Positions 7,534 through 13,235 of a stretch of 23,368 nucleotides of DNA are shown piece by piece. The translations under genes were made by a program, and so were the position numbers. Each line of letters starts with the position of its first letter. Within the stretch, counting starts at the first letter, position 1. The notes under the pieces were generated by a model that worked only from the letters and a program-made list of their open reading frames with translations, was not told the origin of the DNA and did no database searches. Source of the stretch: Actinomycetota bacterium (GTDB lineage Bacteria; Actinomycetota; Actinomycetes; Streptosporangiales; Streptosporangiaceae); contig PMST01000319.1 in NCBI GenBank assembly GCA_003168295.1, forward strand, positions 1,738 through 25,105, in the 5' to 3' direction.

Positions 7534-7571
7534 CCCCGGCGAGGATCACCGAACCGATGGCCTCGCCGGGG
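7534..7571 (-). terminator. strong intercistronic hairpin downstream of DUF4331
   Basis: CCCCGGCGAGG (7534-7544) pairs perfectly with CCTCGCCGGGG (7561-7571) around a 16-nt loop, whose ends (ATC and GAT) could pair further. It sits between DUF4331 and the 105-residue gene on the same strand. There is no U-tract, so it may be a partial terminator or an RNA-stability element that lowers expression of the last gene. Confidence 0.6.
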
Positions 7572-7582
7572 CGACGATGTGA

Positions 7583-8953
7583 TCAAGACGGGTCGTTGAA
7601 CCCGCTATACGGAAGCCCGAGGTAGGGGAACTTGCCGGTACTGGGAGAGCTGACGTCGGCGGGAGTGAGCCCGTCAGTGAGCTTGTCCGCGGCGGCGTCC
7701 GGTACGTACTTCTTGTCGATCAGGGCGTAGGTAAAGCCGGCCACCGCCCGCAGCTCGATCGCCACCACGTCGTCGGTTACCCGGCGGCCGTTCGGGAAGC
7801 CGCCCGCGTCGCCTCCGAGCAGGCCGTAGATGCTCTGCTTGTCCGGCGGCGTGGGTTTGATGGAGGTGTTCAGCCGCAGCATGTCGGCGAGCACCTTCCC
7901 GGTGTAGTTGGTGAATCCGTCAACGACGCCGGAGGGGATACCGGTGAGCAGGATCGCCTCCAGGTCGGCCCGCGGCTTACCCGACTTGACCAGCGCGGCC
8001 AGGTTGGGAAACACGCCGGGATACAGGGCCGGCAACAGCGCGGCCAGACCCGGCTGTGTGACGTACTCCGCGAACAGCTTGTCGTCCGACGGCGGCAGCG
8101 AGTTCCACAGGTCCTTCTTGCCCTGCGGATTGATCACCTCGTTGACCAGCGGGTTGCCGAGCCGCGAGACCTGCCGCCACGGCCCGCTGGACACGTTCTG
8201 GCCCTTGTCTTCGTCCCAGAACGTGGCCGACTGGCGGCTCGCCGTGGTCCACACGCCGATGGTCGGATGGCCGTGCCTGGTCACCGCGGAGATCGGCACC
8301 TGGATCGCGAGGGAGTGCACATTCAGGTGGTTGGTGGCGTTCACGCCGGCCGCGGGTCCGCTGAACACGTGCAGCCCGTACTGGGCGTGCAGGTTCTCGA
8401 ACGGCCGCAGGTCGCCCAGGTCGAAGATCGAGCCCAGATCGACGTAGAAGGCCTCGGCGCGCTGCCCGGCGAACACGGTCATGCCGTTGCCCAGGTGGTG
8501 GATGGCCTGGCCGGCCACGGCGCTGTAGTTCGGCGTGGACAGCGGCCCGATGTTGCAGGGCGGGCAGGCCAGGTTGACGCCGACGGTCCGCTGCGAGTCA
8601 CCCGACACCACGGTGAGGTCGTAGAACTGGCGGCGGTTGAAGTTCGGGCTGTTGATCGCCTCGATCGGGCCCGTGTTGTACAGGAAGGTGTTCTCGTCGA
8701 GCACCTGGGTGGCGAAGCGGAACTCGTAGGAGATGTCCGCGTAGCCGTCGCCGTTGTTGTCGATGTGGATGGCGTAGAGCACGTCGTCGCCGAACTCATA
8801 GAAGTTCGGGCCGCCGGACGGCTCCTGCAGCGGGATGTAGTTGGCGATCAGCGTGACCGTGTCGGGCTTATCGGGGCTCACGAACGCGTACACGTCGGTA
8901 CTGTCGGCCACCGGGTCCTTGGAGATCTCCGGCGCCTCGCGATGCGATGACAT
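7583..8953 (-). CDS. DUF4331 family protein
   Basis: A 456-residue protein starting MSSHREAPEISKDPVADSTD, followed by VYAFVSPDKPDTVTLIANYIP, the unmistakable opening of DUF4331. A DxNxDGxxD loop at residues 65-73 (DNNGDGYAD) looks like a calcium-binding motif, followed by the typical YEFRF strand. The protein has no signal peptide. Family function is unknown. GAGGT 5 nt before the ATG supports the start. It lies 74 nt after the Tat-signal gene and upstream of the small 105-residue gene, so the three are probably one transcript. The spacer before it contains 11-nt tandem repeats. The length is normal for the family and I see no damage. Confidence 0.9.
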   Translation of the reverse strand: MSSHREAPEISKDPVADSTDVYAFVSPDKPDTVTLIANYIPLQEPSGGPNFYEFGDDVLYAIHIDNNGDGYADISYEFRFATQVLDENTFLYNTGPIEAINSPNFNRRQFYDLTVVSGDSQRTVGVNLACPPCNIGPLSTPNYSAVAGQAIHHLGNGMTVFAGQRAEAFYVDLGSIFDLGDLRPFENLHAQYGLHVFSGPAAGVNATNHLNVHSLAIQVPISAVTRHGHPTIGVWTTASRQSATFWDEDKGQNVSSGPWRQVSRLGNPLVNEVINPQGKKDLWNSLPPSDDKLFAEYVTQPGLAALLPALYPGVFPNLAALVKSGKPRADLEAILLTGIPSGVVDGFTNYTGKVLADMLRLNTSIKPTPPDKQSIYGLLGGDAGGFPNGRRVTDDVVAIELRAVAGFTYALIDKKYVPDAAADKLTDGLTPADVSSPSTGKFPYLGLPYSGFNDPS

Positions 8954-8968
8954 TCATTACCTCACTGG

Positions 8969-9001
8969 ATCGAAACTGGTTCGAAACTGACTCGAATGGG
9001 C
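8969..9001. repeat. three 11-nt tandem repeats in the DUF4331 leader
   Basis: ATCGAAACTGG (8969-8979), TTCGAAACTGA (8980-8990) and a degraded CTCGAATGGGC (8991-9001) follow each other with an 11-nt period, about one helical turn. They lie just upstream of the DUF4331 ribosome binding site. On the transcribed strand the unit reads CAGTTTCGA. Confidence 0.65.
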
Positions 9002-9027
9002 AGATGGCAGGCGTTGCCCGGCGGCCG

Positions 9028-9333
9028 TTATCCGACCGCCCGGGCGATCCGGGCGGCCAGGTCCTTGTCGCGCAGCCGGGTCTTTCTCGTTCCCGAGAAC
9101 ACCTCGATGTCGCCGGACTTGGCGTCGCGCACGTGCACCATGAGCGGCCCGTCGTGCTGAGACGCACCGTGGCTCTGAGTCTGATCGGTGGCGGCAAAGG
9201 CCGGGCTGGCCGCCGATCCGATGGCGGTGATGGCGAGACCAGCGGCCCCCGCGGTCGCGGCTCCCCGGAGCATGGAACGCCGTGACAGGCGGCGCGCCTG
9301 CTCTGATGGACGATTGGCATCCTGGCTGGGCAT
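9028..9333 (-). CDS. small Tat-exported protein, first gene of the DUF4331 set
   Basis: A 101-residue protein with a classic twin-arginine signal: SRRSMLRGAA, then a hydrophobic AGAAGLAITAIGSAA segment, then an A-x-A-type cleavage site near SPAFAAT. The mature part is about 55 residues, including PLMVHVRDAKSGDIEVFSGT and a C-terminal helix DLAARIARAVG. I recall this VHVRDA-(K/R)-(S/T)-G-(D/E) pattern in short actinobacterial Tat proteins of unknown role. I chose the ATG at 9333 because AAAGGA precedes it and it puts the Tat motif near the N-terminus. An in-frame extension to 9387 is less likely. Export of a folded partner suggests a surface or periplasmic role. Confidence 0.8.
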   Translation of the reverse strand: MPSQDANRPSEQARRLSRRSMLRGAATAGAAGLAITAIGSAASPAFAATDQTQSHGASQHDGPLMVHVRDAKSGDIEVFSGTRKTRLRDKDLAARIARAVG

Positions 9334-9407
9334 GACAAATCCTTTCCATGGCTGGTTGGCATGCTCGTCGCCGACGGCGAAGGCCACGCCGGGCAGTTTG
9401 ACGGATT

Positions 9408-9436
9408 GTAAGCGAACGCTTACTTAGAGTATTTTA
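9408..9436 (-). promoter_or_regulatory. palindromic operator and -10-like element of the Tat/DUF4331 operon
   Basis: GTAAGCGAACGCTTAC (9408-9423) has perfect 7-bp arms with a 2-nt centre, a layout common for TetR-family operators. Just upstream in the minus-strand sense, TAAAAT (9436 to 9431) resembles a -10 box, which would place the transcription start at the operator edge. No recognisable -35 precedes it. No TetR-type gene is present in the window. Confidence 0.5.
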
Positions 9437-9651
9437 AAGCCGAGCATATCGCTTTTTGTGGCGCAAGGGAATACCTTCGGCTGCAGGTGCGCGTGTGATA
9501 CATGTGACGCCTGTGATAGACCGAACGCAAGCACACTTCGCCCATGCTGATTTCCCTACCCCAAACCGGATCCCGTGGCCTTCGTCGGCTACGGATCTCC
9601 GTCACGCGTTTGTTTCGCAGCGGATGAGCTGACGGATGGCCCTGGAAGTGA

Positions 9652-9671
9652 AAAACGTTCGGTAACGTTTT
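9652..9671. repeat. perfect AT-rich palindrome with AACGTT cores
   Basis: AAAACGTT (9652-9659) and AACGTTTT (9664-9671) are perfect 8-bp arms around CGGT. GTGAA and TTCAC occur further out, slightly out of register. It looks more like a protein-binding site than a terminator. No gene start lies close by. Confidence 0.5.
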
Positions 9672-9758
9672 GGCTTCACCGGACATCAGGGGGTGCCTTC
9701 GGCGATTCGGCTGCGAAGGCCACCCAAGCCCATTAAACCTACGCCTGGCCGCGCGGCC

Positions 9759-11000
9759 TCATGGCGCCCATCCGGTGATGACCAGGAGATAGAGGCCGAA
9801 CCACGTGGACACGACGGTCAGCACGGCGATGAGGCCCACCAGGACCGGCGTCCGCAGCGGGGCCGCCAGACGGGCCAGCGGCAGCGCCAGCAGCGCGGCC
9901 GGGAGCAGGAAGCGCGGTTTGGAGCTGATCCAGTTGGCGCTCGTCGTCAGGGCCATGACGACCACCACGAGCGTGTAGGCGTGCAGGTAGAGGGGGATGC
10001 GCTCGGTCAGGCTCCAGAGCGTGAGCACGGCCGCGGCGACGATGGCCAGCACCACGAGGACCTGCGCGACCGAAGGCCCTTCCAGGAAGATGTTCTTCGC
10101 CACCCGCAGCATGCTCACGCCCCAGTCGAAGGTCATGTGGCAGGTGTGATTCTCGACCCAGAACCATCCGTCCAGCCGGTGCGTCGCCAGGGCCACGTAT
10201 CCGAGGTAACCCAGGAGTCCCAGCGGGGCCAGGACGGCCGCCACCAGGGGCCGCCACCACGCCGCGATGGGCTGGCGGGTGCGTCCGGCCTGGACCAGGG
10301 CGACCAGTGCCGCGACCGCGATCACCGCGACCAGGGCCGCGGCGGTGCTGCGCACAGTACCGGCCGCGATCGTCAGCCCCGCGGCGGTCAGCCACCGCCG
10401 GTCGACCAGCGCGACCAGAGCCCAGAAGGCCAGAGCGCAGAACAGCGTCTCGGCATACACCATAGACAACACCAGCGAACCGGGTGCGATCGCCCAGAGC
10501 GCGACCATGAGCACGCTGACCCGCGGATCGCCGGTCAGCTTCAGGCCCAGCGTGGTGAGGCCCCACGCCGCCGCGGTCCCGGCGACCGCCGTCACGATGA
10601 GGCCGGCCGCGATCAGGCTCACCCCGGGGAGCCAGGCGATCGCGTCGATGGCCGCCGGGTAGCCGGGAAACCAGGCAAAGACCGAGGCGTGGGCCAGCTG
10701 GCCGGCCGGATAGGTGTAACCGTGCGCGGCAATGGCCCGGTAATGGCCGGCGTCGGATGCACTAAGCAACCGCAATAGCGTCCAGTGCCGCAGCTGGTAT
10801 TTACCGCGCCGCAGTACGAAGGCGCTGATGGCCAGGCCAAGCGCGCGAATGCCCGCGTAGCTGAGGACCCCGATCACCGGCAGCGGAAACCGGGGCGGTT
10901 CCGGAACTGGCCGGCCGCTGTCCGCTGCGGCCGGATCTGACGACGCCGGTGCCGCCGCACCAGCCGTGCCCGAAATCAACCCAAATCTTGACATTCTCAA
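9759..11000 (-). CDS. GT-C type membrane glycosyltransferase, PIG-V-like mannosyltransferase candidate
   Basis: A 413-residue integral membrane protein with about ten hydrophobic segments. The first outer loop carries SASDAGHYRAIAAHGY (residues 80-95). Asp83 is placed like the catalytic acidic residue of GT-C enzymes, and H/W-Y-xx-IA-xx-GY is typical of the PIG-V-like group. Such enzymes use polyprenyl-phosphate mannose or a similar donor and act on the outer face of the membrane. The N-terminal 40 residues are Pro/Ala-rich and disordered. The start is a TTG at 11000, with AAGGG 6 nt upstream. An ATG two codons later (10994) would have poor spacing. It appears to be a single-gene unit. The acceptor is unknown, and another GT-C family remains possible. 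Confidence 0.75.
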   Translation of the reverse strand: MRMSRFGLISGTAGAAAPASSDPAAADSGRPVPEPPRFPLPVIGVLSYAGIRALGLAISAFVLRRGKYQLRHWTLLRLLSASDAGHYRAIAAHGYTYPAGQLAHASVFAWFPGYPAAIDAIAWLPGVSLIAAGLIVTAVAGTAAAWGLTTLGLKLTGDPRVSVLMVALWAIAPGSLVLSMVYAETLFCALAFWALVALVDRRWLTAAGLTIAAGTVRSTAAALVAVIAVAALVALVQAGRTRQPIAAWWRPLVAAVLAPLGLLGYLGYVALATHRLDGWFWVENHTCHMTFDWGVSMLRVAKNIFLEGPSVAQVLVVLAIVAAAVLTLWSLTERIPLYLHAYTLVVVVMALTTSANWISSKPRFLLPAALLALPLARLAAPLRTPVLVGLIAVLTVVSTWFGLYLLVITGWAP

Positions 11001-11135
11001 ACCAGGCCCTTAGTTGATAAAGATCCGCCGGGTGCGACACCTCCCGGTACGTAAACGCATGCCACGCGAGCATAGTTGCTAGCCATATGCCACGGATCGG
11101 AAAGGAACTAATCACGCCCGGCTGCACGCACCCGT

Positions 11136-11177
11136 CATCCGGACATAAATTCTTATACCGAACGAGCCCTGGCTCGT
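11136..11177 (+). promoter_or_regulatory. candidate promoter and palindrome upstream of the acylphosphatase gene
   Basis: TTATAC (11154-11159) could be a -10. The same stretch also holds CATCC (11136-11140), 17 nt, then CCGAAC (11158-11163), a looser version of the SigK-type motif with longer spacing. ACGAGCC (11162-11168) and GGCTCGT (11171-11177) form a perfect palindrome with a 2-nt centre just downstream. The elements overlap and cannot be told apart by eye. Confidence 0.35.
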
Positions 11178-11223
11178 CCCCCCGGCACCGGTCATGCCCG
11201 CCCGCGCGGCGTACCGTCTCCTT

Positions 11224-11490
11224 GTGGTTCGCTATCGGGTGCTGATCTCCGGCCGGGTCCAGGGCGTTTTCTTCCGCGATACCTGCCATCGGCTGGCCGA
11301 GCGCAGCGGCGTGGCCGGATGGGTGCGCAACCTCCCGGACGGCCGGGTCGAAGCGGTCTTCGAGGGGCCAGACGAGGACGTCCGCCGTCTCGTGGCCTGG
11401 GCGCACAGCGGCCCCCGCCTGGCCGAGGTGGCCGACGTCGCCGTCCAGCCCGAACCGCCCGAGGGACTCACCGCGTTCCAGGTCAAGTAG
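11224..11490 (+). CDS. acyP: acylphosphatase
   Basis: A small protein of the acylphosphatase fold, which hydrolyses the carboxyl-phosphate bond of acyl phosphates (EC 3.6.1.7) in the cytosol. Both signatures are present: GRVQGVFFRD, with the phosphate-binding loop and catalytic Arg, and GWVRNLPDGRVE, with the catalytic Asn. The GTG at 11224 gives 88 residues starting (M)VRYRVLISG, which fits the usual length of about 90. An in-frame ATG at 11194 would add ten residues (MPARAAYRLL) not expected in the family. Neither start has a good ribosome binding site. It is followed 92 nt later by the dioxygenase gene, which appears to have its own promoter. Confidence 0.9.
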   Translation: MVRYRVLISGRVQGVFFRDTCHRLAERSGVAGWVRNLPDGRVEAVFEGPDEDVRRLVAWAHSGPRLAEVADVAVQPEPPEGLTAFQVK

Positions 11491-11553
11491 CAAGACGCCG
11501 CCCCGCCCCGTTCGCGCGCCCCGCTCCCGGCTGTGACCCACGCCATATTCGAT

Positions 11554-11573
11554 TAAACAGATCGGTTTAGTAT
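11554..11573 (+). promoter_or_regulatory. promoter with overlapping palindrome for the dioxygenase gene
   Basis: TAGTAT (11568-11573) resembles an actinobacterial -10 and lies 9 nt before the ATG at 11583, so the mRNA would be nearly leaderless. No ribosome binding site is visible. TAAAC (11554-11558) and GTTTA (11565-11569) form an inverted repeat around AGATCG, whose centre GATC is itself palindromic. This is a TetR-like operator layout placed to block the promoter. Confidence 0.5.
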
Positions 11574-11582
11574 ATTTAACCT

Positions 11583-12506
11583 ATGACCACGACTTCGATC
11601 GGAACCAGGCTCGGCCTCCGCAAGATCACCGCGCGGATCGGGGCTGAGGTCTCCGGCGTCAGCCCGTCGCTGGAGCTGGACCCGGACACGGTGACCGCGA
11701 TCCGCGCCGCGCTCAATGAGCACAAGGCGCTCGTGTTCCGCGGCATCAGCGTCGATGACGACGGCCAGCAGCGCTTCGCCCGCTACTTCGGCCCGCTCAC
11801 CTCGGCCCACCCGACGGTGCCCGCCGTCGACGGCGAGCCGAACGTACTGCCGGTCGACAGCGAGGACAGCCGGTCAAATCACTGGCACACCGACGTGACC
11901 TTCGTGCTCAACCCGCCGCAGGTCAGCACGCTGCGCAGCATCGTCATCCCGCCCTACGGCGGCGAGACCATGATCGCCAACGCCGGCGCGGCCTACCGCG
12001 ACCTGCCCGAGCCGCTGCGCGCCTTCGCCGGCACCCTGCGGGCGGTGCACACCAACGACTACGACTACGCGGTGCCGCCGGAGAGCCTGGACAAGGCTAA
12101 GCGAGCGCGGCGCGCGGTATTCACCTCGACCAGGTACGAGACGGTTCACCCGGTGGTGCGGGTGCATCCGCTGACCGGTGAGCGGGGCCTGTTCATCGGC
12201 GGGTTCGCGCAGCGGATCGTGGGCCTGTCCACGGGGGAGTCGAAGGATATCCTGCGGCTGCTGCAGCACTACGTGACCCGGCCGGAGAACATCCTGCGGG
12301 TGTCCTGGGAGCCGGGCCAGCTGGTGCTGTTCGACAACCGGATCACCCAGCACTACGCCATCGACAACTACGACGACCTGCCCCGGCGGCTCAACCGGGT
12401 CACCGTGGCCGGCGACATCCCGGCCGGCATCGACGGCCAGCACAGCTACTCGGTCACCGGAGACGCCTCGCACTATTCCCCGGTCGCCGACGTTCGTGCC
12501 GCCTGA
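11583..12506 (+). CDS. TauD/TfdA-family 2-oxoglutarate-dependent dioxygenase, alkylsulfatase (AtsK)-like
   Basis: A 307-residue Fe(II)/2-oxoglutarate oxygenase. The iron ligands are visible as H102-x-D104 in NHWHTDVTF and distal His257 in TQHYAIDNY. Arg272 in RRLNRVTVAGD is the 2-oxoglutarate-binding residue. The opening ITARIGAEVSGV, the VHTNDYDY loop and PENILRVSWEPGQLVLFDNR all match the TauD group. The sequence resembles what I remember of the alkylsulfate dioxygenase Rv3406/AtsK, so release of sulfate or an aldehyde from an organosulfur compound is plausible. Taurine and other substrates cannot be excluded. No sulfonate transporter gene is adjacent. The ATG at 11583 lacks a ribosome binding site. 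A strong terminator-like hairpin follows. Confidence 0.9.
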   Translation: MTTTSIGTRLGLRKITARIGAEVSGVSPSLELDPDTVTAIRAALNEHKALVFRGISVDDDGQQRFARYFGPLTSAHPTVPAVDGEPNVLPVDSEDSRSNHWHTDVTFVLNPPQVSTLRSIVIPPYGGETMIANAGAAYRDLPEPLRAFAGTLRAVHTNDYDYAVPPESLDKAKRARRAVFTSTRYETVHPVVRVHPLTGERGLFIGGFAQRIVGLSTGESKDILRLLQHYVTRPENILRVSWEPGQLVLFDNRITQHYAIDNYDDLPRRLNRVTVAGDIPAGIDGQHSYSVTGDASHYSPVADVRAA

Positions 12507-12534
12507 GGGTGACGCGGCCGCCCCTGTGTCTGGG

Positions 12535-12568
12535 CCGGCCGTGGCCCGCGCTCCCGGGCCACGGCCGG
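12535..12568 (+). terminator. GC-rich hairpin terminator after the dioxygenase gene
   Basis: CCGGCCGTGGCCC (12535-12547) pairs perfectly with GGGCCACGGCCGG (12556-12568) around an 8-nt loop, 28 nt after the stop. There is no T-tract, as is usual for actinobacterial terminators. It also faces the end of the minus-strand tyrosinase operon. Confidence 0.75.
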
Positions 12569-12585
12569 AGTCCTGAGGATGCGTC

Positions 12586-12597
12586 GGTCAGCTGACC
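12586..12597. repeat. 12-bp perfect palindrome
   Basis: GGTCAGCTGACC is fully self-complementary. It lies in the gap (12569-12800) between convergent transcription units, where I see no intact gene. Read on the minus strand, its TGA ends an 18-codon open stretch (12588-12644) finishing AAPARQFSVKVS, which could be a gene remnant or chance. Confidence 0.4.
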
Positions 12598-12800
12598 TTG
12601 ACGCTGAACTGCCGCGCGGGCGCGGCGAAGTGACGAGTGCTGGCTTATCGCGGTGAGAGCGCCCAGCGGCGGCCAGCCGAAAGAAACTACTCCACTACGA
12701 TCACGTGGGACAGGCCAGATCGGTTCAGCACCCGCCCGGTCTTTTCCTGGCCAGCGCTACCTGGATTAGGATCTCCCGGATCCGGCCGGGCTCGTCCAGG

Positions 12801-13235
12801 TCAGGCATACGTGAGCAACGTCAGCTGCTTGAACCGGAACACGCCCGTGTCATCCCCCGCCTTGTTGAACGCCAGCGCGGTCACAGTGAACTCGCTGGTG
12901 TCCTCGGGCAGGGCCGTGAGCGGACCCGATATTTCCAGCGTGGCATCGAATGGCACCAGGGGATGCGGCGGTCGCCGGTCAAACGCGCTGACCGGCCCGG
13001 GAATGTCGCAGTGGCCTACGTCGCCCCAGCAGTCCCCGTGAGCGAAGACGGTGAGGTAGCCGGCGTAGTTCTGTTCCGGGGTACGCGGAGTCGCCTCGGT
13101 GGCGTCGGCGTTGTTGAGGAACACGTGAATGACGAAGGACGGGCCGTCATGCTCGACGCCCTCGAACTCCAGGTCGGCCCGCTGCCAGCTGGTCCGCGGG
13201 GGCAGGGCGATGGCCTGCGAAGTCCAGCGCTGCAT
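12801..13235 (-). CDS. stand-alone tyrosinase C-terminal (beta-sandwich) domain-like protein
   Basis: A 144-residue protein with no signal peptide, predicted mostly beta. It contains FVIHVFLNNADATEATP, YAGYLTVFAHG, then CWGDVGHC (two Cys, one His), and ends with DTSEFTVTALAFNKAGDD followed by FRFKQLTLLTY. This order of strands resembles the C-terminal domain fused behind the copper domain in plant, fungal and some bacterial tyrosinases (KFDV-type). There it packs over the active site and can keep the enzyme latent. The ATG at 13235 overlaps the tyrosinase stop by one base (TGATG). A GTG one codon earlier (13238) is an alternative. It is therefore co-translated with the copper enzyme and probably binds it. 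The domain assignment is by pattern, not by search. Confidence 0.75.
   Translation of the reverse strand: MQRWTSQAIALPPRTSWQRADLEFEGVEHDGPSFVIHVFLNNADATEATPRTPEQNYAGYLTVFAHGDCWGDVGHCDIPGPVSAFDRRPPHPLVPFDATLEISGPLTALPEDTSEFTVTALAFNKAGDDTGVFRFKQLTLLTYA

Larger units (their letters stand above)
9334..9758. other. 425-nt intergenic region without a convincing gene
   Basis: The part nearest 9333 carries the presumed promoter and operator of the Tat/DUF4331 operon, and is the most AT-rich stretch (9424-9460). The middle (9490-9520) has two TGTGATA copies 18 nt apart. The far end has a perfect palindrome at 9652-9671. A minus-strand frame at 9420-9542 (41 codons, with an AGGGA upstream) is Arg/His/Tyr-rich and looks non-coding. 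I see no tRNA or obvious structured RNA. Confidence 0.5.

Noticed and set aside
9420..9686. An 88-codon minus-strand frame in the gene-free region, with an internal ATG at 9542
   Set aside because: There is no good ribosome binding site at the first start. Arg/His/Tyr-rich translation is without protein-like pattern, and the frame crosses the presumed promoter and operator of the Tat gene.
9693..10778. A 361-codon open frame on the plus strand
   Set aside because: It is antisense to the GT-C membrane protein. It is very rich in Arg, Gln, Gly and His and lacks any domain.
12588..12644. Minus-strand tail reading AAPARQFSVKVS before a stop, possibly a gene remnant
   Set aside because: Only 18 codons are open before an upstream TAA, and I could not connect it to a neighbouring frame. 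It is mentioned under the palindrome but not called a pseudogene.
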